From Scybalosoma faecavium (GTDB taxonomy: Bacteria > Bacillota > Clostridia > Christensenellales > Christensenellaceae), in assembly GCA_018716135.1 (NCBI GenBank), contig DVKG01000008.1:1-64000 (forward strand): a stretch of DNA of 64,000 bases, written 5' to 3'. A program made the translations under genes and the position numbers. Shown here piece by piece: positions 24,179-32,714 of the stretch (positions within the stretch are counted from its first letter, which is position 1; each line of letters starts with the position of its first letter). The notes under the pieces were generated by a model. It was given only the letters and a program-made list of their open reading frames with translations. It ran no database searches and was not told the origin of the DNA.

Positions 24179-26794
24179 TTACTTAATCGTCATTTTGGGC
24201 TGTTTTAGAACGCCCAGCTTATCACCCTCCATCGTAATAACCATCTCATCGCCGGGGAGTATCTCCTCTGCGATTATGCTCCGGCCTATGAGCGTTTCGA
24301 CATTATGCTGTACGAATCTGCGCAGCGGACGCGCTCCGAAAGCCGGATCAAACCCGTGGTCGATAATATAATTCTTGGCCTCGGGAGTCAGTGAACAGCT
24401 AATTTGCTTAGCTGCCAATCTCTTGTTTAGCTCAGCCACAAGCAGATCAATTATGCGTGTGATATCCTCCTTGCTCAGAGGCTTGTAGAATACTATCTCG
24501 TCCAGTCTGTTCAAGAACTCCGGACGGAAGGAACGATGCAGCAGATTGTTTACATTAGCTTTCGCCTCTTCGGTGATGCTTCCGTCTGCACCAATGCCGT
24601 CCAGCAGAAACTCTGAGCCTAAGTTAGACGTAAGAATTATTATAGTGTTCTTGAAATCCACTGTACGCCCCTGAGAATCTGTAATTCTTCCGTCGTCCAA
24701 AACCTGAAGCAGTACATTGAACACGTCAGGATGCGCTTTCTCTACTTCGTCGAAAAGCACAACTGAATACGGGCTTCTGCGCACAGCCTCCGTCAGCTGA
24801 CCGCCTTCTTCGTATCCTACATATCCCGGAGGCGCGCCGATGAGGCGGGAGACAGAGTACTTCTCCATGTATTCACTCATATCTATTCTGACTATGTTGT
24901 TCTCATTGTCAAACAAAGCCTCGGCCAGAGCCTTGGCCAGCTCCGTCTTGCCCACGCCCGTAGGGCCGAGGAACATAAACGATCCGATAGGTCTGCTCGG
25001 GTCTTGGATACCGGCTCTGGAGCGAATTATGGCGTCGCATACCGTCTTTACGGCTTCATCCTGACCGATGACACGCTTATGCAATATACTGTCGAGGTTG
25101 AGCAGTTTTTCGCGCTCGCCTTCCATCATCTTCGCTACGGGGATTCCCGTCCAGCGTTCCACTATGCGGCCGATTTCCTCCTCGGTCACTTTGTCACGGA
25201 GCAGCCTTGCCTCGCCTTTTTCATGCAGCTGAGCTTCCATCTCCTCGAGCTGCTTTTGGAGCGGCGGAAGCTTTCCGTATTTCAATTCTGCGGCTTTGTT
25301 GAGGTCATATTCATTTTCAGCTCGCTCTATCTCTCCTCCGACCCTCTCTATCTCTTCGCGAAGCTTCTGCACTTTGCTTATCTCCTGCTTTTCAGCTTCC
25401 CATTTTGCCTTCATTCCGGCGAATTTCTCACGGGTCTCTGTCAGCTCTTTTTGTATATCTGCAAGATGCTCTTCCGATACCTTATCCGTCTCTTTTTTCA
25501 GAGCGGCTTCTTCTATCTCCAGCTGTATTATTTTGCGCTGAATTACATCGAGCTCCATAGGCAGAGAGTCTATCTCCGTGCGAATCATGGCGCATGCCTC
25601 GTCCACCAGGTCTATAGCTTTGTCAGGCAGGAATCTGTCAGTTATATAGCGGTTAGACAGAGTGGCCGCCGCGATAATAGCAGAGTCGAGTATTTTAACG
25701 CCGTGGAAAACCTCATATCTCTCTTTGAGACCGCGCAGGATAGCAATCGTATCTTCAAGAGTCGGCTCTTCTACCATAACAGGCTGGAAGCGCCGTTCCA
25801 GAGCGGCGTCTTTCTCAATGTACTTTCTGTATTCATCAAGCGTTGTCGCACCTATGCAATGCAGCTCTCCCCGCGCCAGCATGGGCTTCAGTATATTGCC
25901 CGCGTCCATAGCGCCGTCCGTCTTGCCCGCGCCTACTATCAGATGCAGCTCGTCGATAAACAGTATTATCTTGCCGTCGCTCTTTTTTATCTCTGCTAAT
26001 ACAGCCTTCAGCCTTTCCTCAAATTCGCCGCGATACTTTGCGCCTGCGACCAAGCTTCCCATATCCAAAGAGAATATAGTCTTATCCTTCAGGCTGGCGG
26101 GTACGTCGCCTTTGACTATCCTCTGCGCCAGACCTTCTGCTATTGCGGTTTTACCTACGCCCGGCTCACCTATGAGCACGGGATTGTTCTTTGATTTACG
26201 AGAAAGAATGCGTATTACATTTCTTATCTCGTCATCTCTGCCTATGACAGGGTCAACCTGCGTGGTGCGCGCCCTCTGAACGAGATCTATTCCGTACTTT
26301 TCGAGAGCGTCATACGTGCTTTCGGGATTATCGCTGGTCACGCGGACATTGCCGCGGACGTCTACGAGCGTTTTCATTGTTCGATCCTTATCCACTCCGA
26401 ACGTGCGGAAAAGCTCCTGCATCCCCTTGGACGGCTTTTCCAGCATAGCCAGGAATATGTGTTCGACCGATACGTATTCGTCTCCCATCTGCTTAGCGGT
26501 GTTCTCAGCATTATTCAGCATGGCGTCTACATCCTGCTCTACATAGACCTTACCCGCCTCGCCGCTGTAGCTTACCTTGGGCAGCCTTTCTACCTTAGAG
26601 AGCACTTCACGATGAAACGCGCCTTCATCCACACCCATTTTTCTGAGCAGCGCAGGGATGAGCCCCTGCTCCTGTTCCAAAAGCGCCAACATGATATGTT
26701 CCTGACATATAGCTGCATTGCCGTATTCCGACGCCTTAGACTGAGCGTTCTGGATAGCTTCTAAAGATTTCTGTGTAAATTTCTGTAAGTTCAT
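24179..26794 (-). CDS. clpB: ATP-dependent disaggregase ClpB
   Basis: The 871-residue ClpB chaperone works with DnaK to pull apart protein aggregates. The domain order is complete: Clp-N (MNLQKFTQKSLEAIQNAQ to about 145), AAA1 with Walker A GEPGVGKTA and Walker B ILFIDELH, the M-domain coiled coil (about 405-525, including ELTETREKFAGMKAKWEAEK), AAA2 with GPTGVGKTELAK and VVLFDEVEKAH, and the C-terminal GARPLRRFVQ region. No ClpP-loop is expected or seen. AAGGAGGGGGAAC lies just before the ATG at 26794. A CIRCE operator 280 bases upstream indicates HrcA repression; a repeat copy lies in between, in the leader. Confidence 0.97.
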   Translation of the reverse strand: MNLQKFTQKSLEAIQNAQSKASEYGNAAICQEHIMLALLEQEQGLIPALLRKMGVDEGAFHREVLSKVERLPKVSYSGEAGKVYVEQDVDAMLNNAENTAKQMGDEYVSVEHIFLAMLEKPSKGMQELFRTFGVDKDRTMKTLVDVRGNVRVTSDNPESTYDALEKYGIDLVQRARTTQVDPVIGRDDEIRNVIRILSRKSKNNPVLIGEPGVGKTAIAEGLAQRIVKGDVPASLKDKTIFSLDMGSLVAGAKYRGEFEERLKAVLAEIKKSDGKIILFIDELHLIVGAGKTDGAMDAGNILKPMLARGELHCIGATTLDEYRKYIEKDAALERRFQPVMVEEPTLEDTIAILRGLKERYEVFHGVKILDSAIIAAATLSNRYITDRFLPDKAIDLVDEACAMIRTEIDSLPMELDVIQRKIIQLEIEEAALKKETDKVSEEHLADIQKELTETREKFAGMKAKWEAEKQEISKVQKLREEIERVGGEIERAENEYDLNKAAELKYGKLPPLQKQLEEMEAQLHEKGEARLLRDKVTEEEIGRIVERWTGIPVAKMMEGEREKLLNLDSILHKRVIGQDEAVKTVCDAIIRSRAGIQDPSRPIGSFMFLGPTGVGKTELAKALAEALFDNENNIVRIDMSEYMEKYSVSRLIGAPPGYVGYEEGGQLTEAVRRSPYSVVLFDEVEKAHPDVFNVLLQVLDDGRITDSQGRTVDFKNTIIILTSNLGSEFLLDGIGADGSITEEAKANVNNLLHRSFRPEFLNRLDEIVFYKPLSKEDITRIIDLLVAELNKRLAAKQISCSLTPEAKNYIIDHGFDPAFGARPLRRFVQHNVETLIGRSIIAEEILPGDEMVITMEGDKLGVLKQPKMTIK

Positions 26795-26861
26795 AATGTT
26801 CCCCCTCCTTAACTGCGCCGCTTTAATATAACATCTTATTCGGCGTATTCTGTCTTGGCTT

Positions 26862-26964
26862 TTCAATAAGAGACACCGCCCCGTCATTCAACAAGTGAAC
26901 AAGGAGCGAAGCCTTAGATGGAACCCGCCGCCTATAGAGGCGGGTTCTATCTGTTCACGGTTAT
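26862..26964 (+). repeat. palindromic repeat copy C in the clpB leader
   Basis: Same family as copy B: starts TTCAATAAG, ends CTGTTCACGGTTAT, with the hairpin CCCGCC-GCCTATAGA-GGCGGG before the end. It lies between the CIRCE operator and the clpB start, so it is transcribed, in reverse, as part of the clpB leader. Confidence 0.7.
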
Positions 26965-27075
26965 AAATTCAATCTTCCCTTTCTGCATCGTTATCTTACC
27001 TCTCTCCCTTACAGCTTTATTGTAAACGCCAATTGTTAATAAACTATTAATAAACTGTGTCGTAATTATGAATTA

Positions 27076-27102
27076 TTAGCACTCAACCTGATAGAGTGCT
27101 AA
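27076..27102 (-). promoter_or_regulatory. CIRCE operator (HrcA binding site) of clpB
   Basis: A perfect match: TTAGCACTC (27076-27084), nine-base spacer, GAGTGCTAA (27094-27102). HrcA binding here represses heat-shock genes at normal temperature. The stretch 27103-27235 towards the riboflavin promoter has no gene. Confidence 0.95.
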
Positions 27103-27235
27103 TAATTTTGTCTGTAACATCTGCAACAAATATTGATTATAGTTTAACTAAGAAGCTAATGTATACCTGTTTCAAAATCAACGTTTTTTCCCCTGCCTCT
27201 TTTTGCATTTTATACGGCATTGTTTTTCAGATCTA

Positions 27236-27264
27236 TTGACAGATCGAATGCACAGTGTTATAAT
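27236..27264 (+). promoter_or_regulatory. promoter of the riboflavin operon
   Basis: TTGACA (27236-27241), 17-bp spacer, TATAAT (27259-27264): both boxes perfect. Transcription would start near 27271, ten bases before the FMN riboswitch. Confidence 0.85.
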
Positions 27265-27280
27265 TTAGTCAAATAAAGAA

Positions 27281-27401
27281 TCTTCAGGGCAGGGTGAAAG
27301 TCCCTACCGGTGGTTATAGCCCACGAGCCGACGCTATACGCGCTGACGCATGAATCGGTGAAATTCCGATGCCGACGGTTACAGTCCGGATGGAAGAAGA
27401 T
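27281..27401 (+). ncRNA. FMN riboswitch (RFN element)
   Basis: The conserved RFN segments are present in order: TCTTCAGGGCAGGGTGAAA at the 5' side, TCCCTACCGGTGG, AGCCCACGAGCC, GGTGAAATTCCGATGCCGACGG (core, split here: GGTGAAATTCCG then ATGCCGAC), and ACAGTCCGGATGGAAGAAGA closing the first stem. It binds FMN and stops expression of the rib genes when flavin is plentiful. Confidence 0.97.
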
Positions 27402-27439
27402 GTAATATTGCGGTGAAAGCCCGTTTTTATTGTATTTGC

Positions 27440-27472
27440 CCGAGATGAATTGTTTCATTTCGGTTTTTTTAT
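27440..27472 (+). terminator. riboswitch terminator 1
   Basis: CCGAGATGAA pairs with TTTCATTTCGG around a short loop, followed by seven T. It lies about 40 bases after the aptamer, the usual place for the FMN expression platform. Confidence 0.85.
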
Positions 27473-27512
27473 CAGGTTTTATCTGATACACCGCATTTTA
27501 GCATGTTAGCCT

Positions 27513-27544
27513 AGTGCCTTGGAGAAATCTAAGGCATTTTTTTG
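27513..27544 (+). terminator. second terminator before ribD
   Basis: TGCCTT (27515-27520) pairs with AAGGCA (27531-27536), followed by seven T. It is a short second stop 24 bases before the ribD start. Confidence 0.7.
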
Positions 27545-27567
27545 TTAAATTAATCCGGAGGCATATT

Positions 27568-28644
27568 ATGGATGAAAAATATATGCGCATGGCTATAGAG
27601 CTGGCCGAGAAAGGGCGCGGAAGAACGAGTCCCAACCCTCTCGTCGGCGCTGTCGTAGTGAAAGACGGCAGAATAATCGGCCAAGGTTATCACGAAAAAT
27701 ACGGTGAATTCCACGCCGAGCGCAACGCGCTTCTGCACTGCTCCGAAGACCCGACAGGCGCAACGATATACGCGACTTTAGAACCATGCAAGCATTACGG
27801 ACGGACTCCTCCCTGCACGGAGATAATACTTGAATCAGGGATAAAGCGAGTCGTCATCGGAGCTATGGACTCCAACGCCAAGGCAGGCGGCGGAGCAGAA
27901 ATTCTCAAATCGCATGGACTCGAAGTCACAACCGGAGTTCTCGAAAAAGAATGCCGCGAACAAAACCGCATATTTTTTCACTTCATAGAAACGGGAATGC
28001 CGTATGTAGTGATGAAATACGCCATGACGCTGGACGGTAAAATCTCCGCGCACACGGGCGATTCCCGATGGGTGACGGGCGAGGCGGCAAGGCAGCACGT
28101 TCACCATATCCGCGACAAGCTGAGCGCCATAATGGTGGGGATAGGCACCGTGCTCGCTGACGACCCTATGCTCACATGCAGGATTCCGGGCGGGCGCAAT
28201 CCTATCCGAGTTGTTGCTGATACGCACCTTCGGATTCCTCTCTCCGGAAACATAGTTCGAAGCGCAAAGGACGTGCCCACCATAATACTGACGTCATGCT
28301 CGGACGCAGATAAGACAAAAGCTTTGCAGGACGCCGGCTGCTCTGTGGAATTATGCAAGACAAGAGACGGACACATAGATTTCACAGACGCAATGCACAG
28401 GCTCGCGGATTTAAAGATAGACAGCGTTCTGCTCGAGGGCGGTGGCAAGCTCAACTTCTCAGCGCTTGAATCGGGCGCAGTCAATGCCGTTATGGCTTTT
28501 ATCTCACCTAAGCTTATAGGCGGAGCGGGGGCTTCTCCCGTCAGCGGAAAGGGCATATCGCTCATGCGCGACGCTGTCCAACTGAAAAACACAAGGCTGA
28601 CTCAGCTCGGCGGCGACATACTTCTCGAAGGCGAGGTGACGTGA
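27568..28644 (+). CDS. ribD: bifunctional pyrimidine deaminase/reductase RibD
   Basis: A 358-residue two-domain enzyme: the N-terminal zinc deaminase (HAERNALLHC and EPCKHYGRTPPCTE hold the zinc ligands and catalytic Glu) and the C-terminal NADPH reductase (about 145-358, KYAMTLDGKIS, VTGEAARQHVH). It performs steps two and three of riboflavin synthesis. The ATG at 27568 has GGAGG nearby. It is the first rib gene after the FMN riboswitch; ribE overlaps its stop (TGATG), so the two are translationally coupled. Confidence 0.97.
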   Translation: MDEKYMRMAIELAEKGRGRTSPNPLVGAVVVKDGRIIGQGYHEKYGEFHAERNALLHCSEDPTGATIYATLEPCKHYGRTPPCTEIILESGIKRVVIGAMDSNAKAGGGAEILKSHGLEVTTGVLEKECREQNRIFFHFIETGMPYVVMKYAMTLDGKISAHTGDSRWVTGEAARQHVHHIRDKLSAIMVGIGTVLADDPMLTCRIPGGRNPIRVVADTHLRIPLSGNIVRSAKDVPTIILTSCSDADKTKALQDAGCSVELCKTRDGHIDFTDAMHRLADLKIDSVLLEGGGKLNFSALESGAVNAVMAFISPKLIGGAGASPVSGKGISLMRDAVQLKNTRLTQLGGDILLEGEVT

Positions 28645-29279
28645 TGTTCACTGGAATAATAGAAGAAATAGGCAAAATTTCAAACATAAAAAGGGGCGCG
28701 AGATCTGCGATACTCAGTATCCAAGCTTCAAAAGTGCTGGAGGACGCTCATCTCGGAGACAGCATAGCGGTCAACGGCGTCTGCCTTACCGTGACTACGC
28801 TGAACGGCGATGTTTTCACCGCGGACGTCATGAACGAGACTCTCTCCCGCTCATCTCTCGGCTCTCTGCGCGCGGGCAGCCCCGTCAATCTCGAGCGGGC
28901 GATGGCGGCGGGCGGCCGATTCGGCGGACACATCGTCTCAGGTCACATCGACGGCACGGGGCGGATCGCCTCTGTCACTCGGGATGACAACGCAGTTTGG
29001 TTTCGCATAATGGCTGATAAAAAGCTCCTGCGCTATATAGTCGAGAAAGGTTCCATAGCGATAGACGGCATATCTTTGACCGTAGCTAAAACGGACAGCG
29101 AGAGCTTCAGCGTGTCGATTATCCCGCATACTATCGGCCAGACCATACTGGGCACGCGGAAGGTCGGAGATACCGTCAATCTCGAAAACGATATTATAGG
29201 CAAATACGTGGAAAAGCTCATGCAGAACGATGAAAGCGGCGTTACGCTCGATCTGCTGGCAAAAAACGGATTTATGTAA
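28644..29279 (+). CDS. ribE: riboflavin synthase (alpha subunit)
   Basis: The 211-residue enzyme makes riboflavin from two lumazine molecules. It shows the two lumazine-binding repeats: MFTGIIEEIGKI, GDSIAVNGVCLTV in the first and GSIAIDGISLTV, IIPHTIGQT in the second. The ATG at 28644 overlaps the ribD stop by one base; a GTG one codon earlier is possible. It lies between ribD and ribBA. Confidence 0.96.
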   Translation: MFTGIIEEIGKISNIKRGARSAILSIQASKVLEDAHLGDSIAVNGVCLTVTTLNGDVFTADVMNETLSRSSLGSLRAGSPVNLERAMAAGGRFGGHIVSGHIDGTGRIASVTRDDNAVWFRIMADKKLLRYIVEKGSIAIDGISLTVAKTDSESFSVSIIPHTIGQTILGTRKVGDTVNLENDIIGKYVEKLMQNDESGVTLDLLAKNGFM

Positions 29280-29327
29280 AATACAACTACCCCAACACTT
29301 AATAAATGCAATTTGGAGGACGGATAA

Positions 29328-30530
29328 ATGTTCAAGTACAACACAATACCCGAAGCTCTCGAAGCTCTCAGAGCGGGAGAAGTAATACTCGTAACGGACG
29401 ACCCCGAAAGAGAAAACGAGGGCGATTTCATATGCGCGGCGGAGTTCGCAACTACGGAAAATGTAAACCTCATGGCGACTCACGCGAAGGGACTCATTTG
29501 TATGCCCATGAGCGCGGAATACTGCAAAAAGCTTCGTCTGCCTCAGATGGTCATGGACAATACGGATAACCACTCGACGGCGTTCACAGTCTCTATAGAC
29601 CACGTAGACACCACCACGGGCATATCTGCGGCGGAGCGCTCCATAACGGCTATGAAATGCGTCGAGGAGGGCGCCAAACCCGAGGACTTCCGCCGTCCCG
29701 GCCACATGTTCCCTCTCCTCGCGCGCAAAAACGGAGTTCTGGAGCGCAACGGGCATACCGAGGCGACCGTAGACCTTCTCCGCCTCGCCGGTCTGAAAGA
29801 ATGCGGACTTTGCTGCGAAGTAATGCGCGACGACGGCACCATGATGCGCACGCCCGAGCTTATCGGTCTGGCCGAGAAGTTCAACCTCAAGTTCGTCACG
29901 ATTAAGGATCTGCAGGACTACCGCAAGAAGCACGAGACGCTCGTCGAGCAGGTCGCGGTTACGAGAATGCCTACAAAATACGGCGAATTTACGGCTTACG
30001 GCTATGTGAACAAGCTCAACGGAGAGCACCACGTCGCTCTGGTCAAAGGCGAGGTCGGCGACGGCGAGAACATACTCTGCCGCGTTCACTCCGAATGCCT
30101 GACGGGAGATGCGTTCGGCTCTATCCGCTGCGACTGCGGAGATCAGTTCGCCGCTGCTATGCGCCAAATCAACAAGGAAGGGCGCGGAATCATGCTCTAT
30201 ATGCGTCAGGAAGGGCGCGGCATAGGCCTAATCAACAAGCTCCGCGCATACGCTCTTCAGGATCAGGGCATGGACACGGTCGAGGCTAACCTCGCTCTCG
30301 GCTTCGACGAGGACCTGCGCGAATACTACATCGGCGCGCAAATCCTGCGCGACCTCGGCGCAAAGACGCTCCGCCTGCTGACTAACAATCCGCAGAAGGT
30401 TTACGGTCTCAGCGATTTCGGCATGGAGATCGTCGAGCGCGTCCCGATTATAATCAAAGCGACTAAATACGACGAATTCTATCTCAGAACAAAGCAGGAC
30501 AAGATGGGACATCTGCTCGGCTACAAGTAA
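29328..30530 (+). CDS. ribBA: bifunctional DHBP synthase / GTP cyclohydrolase II
   Basis: A 400-residue fusion. The N-terminal RibB half (1-200) makes the four-carbon unit from ribulose 5-phosphate (DDPERENEGDF, RPGHMFPLLA, GHTEATVDL). The C-terminal RibA half (about 205-400) opens GTP; its zinc cysteines are in RVHSECLTGDAFGSIRCDCG and the arginine finger in MRQEGRGIGLINK. GGAGG precedes the ATG. It supplies both precursors of the pathway and lies third in the operon. Confidence 0.97.
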   Translation: MFKYNTIPEALEALRAGEVILVTDDPERENEGDFICAAEFATTENVNLMATHAKGLICMPMSAEYCKKLRLPQMVMDNTDNHSTAFTVSIDHVDTTTGISAAERSITAMKCVEEGAKPEDFRRPGHMFPLLARKNGVLERNGHTEATVDLLRLAGLKECGLCCEVMRDDGTMMRTPELIGLAEKFNLKFVTIKDLQDYRKKHETLVEQVAVTRMPTKYGEFTAYGYVNKLNGEHHVALVKGEVGDGENILCRVHSECLTGDAFGSIRCDCGDQFAAAMRQINKEGRGIMLYMRQEGRGIGLINKLRAYALQDQGMDTVEANLALGFDEDLREYYIGAQILRDLGAKTLRLLTNNPQKVYGLSDFGMEIVERVPIIIKATKYDEFYLRTKQDKMGHLLGYK

Positions 30531-30558
30531 ATCTGCACAACATCAAGGAGAATAACTT

Positions 30559-31023
30559 ATGAAAGTATACGAAGGAAAATTAGTACCTAAAAAGCTGAAA
30601 GTCGGCATCGTCGCCGCACGTTTTAACGATTTCATAGTGTCCAAGCTGGTGAGCGGCGCGGTAGATACGCTCGTTCGCCACGAGGTGGATGAGGACGACA
30701 TCTCGCTCGCGTGGGTGCCCGGCGCTTTTGAAATTCCGCTGGTCGCCAAGAAGATGGCGATGAGCGGCAAATACGACGCCGTCATCACTCTGGGCGCCGT
30801 AATCAGAGGGAGCACGACTCACTACGACTACGTTTGCAGCGAGGTCTCCAAGGGCGTCGCTCTGGCAGGTCTGGAAAGCGGCATTCCCGTCATGTTCGGC
30901 GTGCTGACGACGGAAAACATCGAGCAGGCTATTGAACGCGCCGGCTCCAAGGCGGGCAACAAGGGCAGCGAGTGCGCTCTCGGCGCAATCGAAATGGCAA
31001 GCCTTCTCAAAGAGCTGGATTGA
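30559..31023 (+). CDS. ribH: 6,7-dimethyl-8-ribityllumazine synthase
   Basis: A 154-residue lumazine synthase that joins the RibB and RibD products and assembles into large hollow shells in this family. Motifs: VAARFNDFIVSKL, AWVPGAFEIPLVAKKM, TLGAVIRGSTTHYDYVC (catalytic His) and FGVLTTENIEQAIERAG. Twenty-eight bases separate it from ribBA, with AAGGAG before the ATG. It ends the operon at a strong terminator. Confidence 0.97.
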   Translation: MKVYEGKLVPKKLKVGIVAARFNDFIVSKLVSGAVDTLVRHEVDEDDISLAWVPGAFEIPLVAKKMAMSGKYDAVITLGAVIRGSTTHYDYVCSEVSKGVALAGLESGIPVMFGVLTTENIEQAIERAGSKAGNKGSECALGAIEMASLLKELD

Positions 31024-31060
31024 CCCCCGGACTCTCCTGAATAATAAAGCAATAGTGAAA

Positions 31061-31098
31061 AATACGGCGCTCAATTCCGCAAGCGCCGTATTTATTTT
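31061..31098 (+). terminator. terminator of the riboflavin operon
   Basis: ACGGCGCT pairs with AGCGCCGT around CAATTCCGCA, then ATTTATTTT. Confidence 0.85.
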
Positions 31099-31152
31099 AG
31101 GCAAAAATTTTTATATAAAGATTTTTAGATTAAAAAGATTTTTTAGATAAAG

Positions 31153-31182
31153 AAAAAAGACCGCAGCACCTCCGCGGTCACG
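31153..31182 (-). terminator. terminator of the pilus operon
   Basis: GACCGC (31159-31164) pairs with GCGGTC (31174-31179); on the minus strand TTTTTTC follows. It lies about 20 bases after the last pilus gene. Confidence 0.85.
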
Positions 31183-31201
31183 GTCCAATTTCTCGATCGG
31201 A

Positions 31202-31849
31202 TTAATCCCTTGTTCTCTTTCTGACGACCAGTACGGTCACTATGCCTGCCATCGCCGCCGCCATAACAGCCGCGTAGAGCATCATGTTTTCAGCGTCGCC
31301 TGTCTTGGGGCTGGACTGAGTCTTAGTCGTCGTCGTTGTCTTAGTCACAGACTTACTCGGCGTTGAACTTGCGGAAGGCTTAGCAGGAGCCTTGTAAGTG
31401 TTGTTAAACACGAGGTCAGCCTTTGTGCCGTCGCTGGCATACACTATCACCAACGGTTCCGCCGTATCCGTCTCTTCGTCACGCAGGACATAGACGTCAA
31501 CATTGTATACGGTATCGTCATACGTCCAGTTGGCGGCGCTGCCTGCCTTCTGTTTTACGGTGTATTTGTAAATACCGAGTTCATCATACGAGATAGAGAA
31601 AGAAGCTTCTCCCGCTCCAGTAACCTCGATCACGTTATTCTCCGGCATTGGAGCACCGTCTGCCGATTCCAGTATGTATTCAAATTTTTCAGTAGCGTTA
31701 TCATTGCCTGAAACCTGATTTTTCACTGTAATCGCCGCAGTCGTATGATACGATGCCGCAAACGCCGTTACTGATGTGGATAGCAACACCAGCAGCATCA
31801 GACAGAGCGCGACAGCAGTCCGCTGTAGTTTACGATTATGCTTTTTCAT
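31202..31849 (-). CDS. small Spy0128/FctB-like pilin, probable wall anchor subunit
   Basis: A 215-residue exported protein with a signal peptide (about 1-32, ending VTAFA), one beta-sandwich pilin domain (about 35-145: FEYILESADG, GIYKYTVKQK, TYDDTVYNVDVYV, LVFNNTY) and a Pro/Ser/Thr stalk. It ends with a sorting signal SPKTGD at about 180, a hydrophobic helix and RKRTRD. The layout and its place as last gene correspond to FctB, which anchors the streptococcal pilus base to the wall. The start is the ATG at 31849 or a GTG five codons upstream next to GAGGG. SPKTG differs from the backbone signal NPVTG. Confidence 0.85.
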   Translation of the reverse strand: MKKHNRKLQRTAVALCLMLLVLLSTSVTAFAASYHTTAAITVKNQVSGNDNATEKFEYILESADGAPMPENNVIEVTGAGEASFSISYDELGIYKYTVKQKAGSAANWTYDDTVYNVDVYVLRDEETDTAEPLVIVYASDGTKADLVFNNTYKAPAKPSASSTPSKSVTKTTTTTKTQSSPKTGDAENMMLYAAVMAAAMAGIVTVLVVRKRTRD

Positions 31850-31883
31850 AAATGCTTTTCTCACTTCCCTCTTCTACTCATAC

Positions 31884-32633
31884 TCAAGACTGTTCCGTCA
31901 TGCGGCATATCAAAATAGTACGCGCATTAGTGTAGCCGGTCGAACAAGTAGAAAGTGCTAATATTTTATCGTTTTGCGCCAGAGCCGAGCCCCTTTTGAA
32001 TATCGCCAGCTCGTCTATACGCCGGATGAGCGAGCTCATTTGCGAATCGGAGTTCGCGCCGACGGTGTACATCACCTTGTCGTACGCATCCGCCGAGAGC
32101 ACCGCCACTACTTCCAGAGAGTATACCTTGTCCGGCAGGCTCAAAGTTCCGGTAAAGTTAGAGTTGAAAAAAGCTTCTTCCAAGAAGAGGTCGATATCGC
32201 CGAACATCTCCCCGCCCTGCATATGATGCCCCATCAGCATATTGTAGTTGTCGGAGAAATCCTTCTTGTTCCCGCTGTCGAGAAAAATGCTTCCCGACGC
32301 CGCGGGCTGGCCGAGGACGTCCGTGGATAGATAATCGAAATTATCTTCCCCCTGCACGACAGGATAATCTATCTTGGTGTTGTCGATAGTCACCCATGCG
32401 CAGACGTCCGGGTTGAGCGCGCGCAGCTGCTCGAAGCTGTATTTCAATTCTTCCGGAGTCGGTTTATAGCGCAAAAGCTGCTGCTGGACGGACGAGGAAT
32501 GATTTATAACCAGATAAGAATCGTAGAGAGCGTATCCGGCATAAAGCAGACATGCTATGAGCAGAATGGCAATCACGCCGTTCACCGCTTTGGATATCCC
32601 TCGAGTTATATAAAATTCCGCGTCCTTTTCCAT
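31884..32633 (-). CDS. class B sortase of the pilus operon
   Basis: A 249-residue membrane-anchored transpeptidase (membrane helix about 18-38). Catalytic residues are visible: His136 in LMGHHM, Cys230 in LALSTCS and Arg238 in NARTILICR. VTIDNTKIDYPVVQ and ASGSIFLDSGNKKDFSDNYN are class B signatures. It is the only sortase in the cluster and lies between the backbone and anchor pilins, as SrtC/Spy0129 does in the group A streptococcal locus, so it is expected to polymerise the backbone pilin. A housekeeping sortase elsewhere may do final wall attachment. Confidence 0.93.
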   Translation of the reverse strand: MEKDAEFYITRGISKAVNGVIAILLIACLLYAGYALYDSYLVINHSSSVQQQLLRYKPTPEELKYSFEQLRALNPDVCAWVTIDNTKIDYPVVQGEDNFDYLSTDVLGQPAASGSIFLDSGNKKDFSDNYNMLMGHHMQGGEMFGDIDLFLEEAFFNSNFTGTLSLPDKVYSLEVVAVLSADAYDKVMYTVGANSDSQMSSLIRRIDELAIFKRGSALAQNDKILALSTCSTGYTNARTILICRMTEQS

Positions 32634-32714
32634 TATGCAGCCTCCCCGGCTAGAAGCCGGTTATAGTCCTTAATTTACTTCCTATGTCTTTTTCTTGCCT
32701 TTTATGCCTTCGGA

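Noticed and set aside
25004..25999. A 331-codon plus-strand frame opposite clpB
   Set aside because: It is a shadow of the ClpB coding sequence, with no start signal and aromatic-rich, unmatched sequence.
28938..30167. A 409-codon minus-strand frame opposite ribE/ribBA
   Set aside because: The plus-strand frames are unmistakable riboflavin enzymes in an operon; the antisense product has no recognisable domain.
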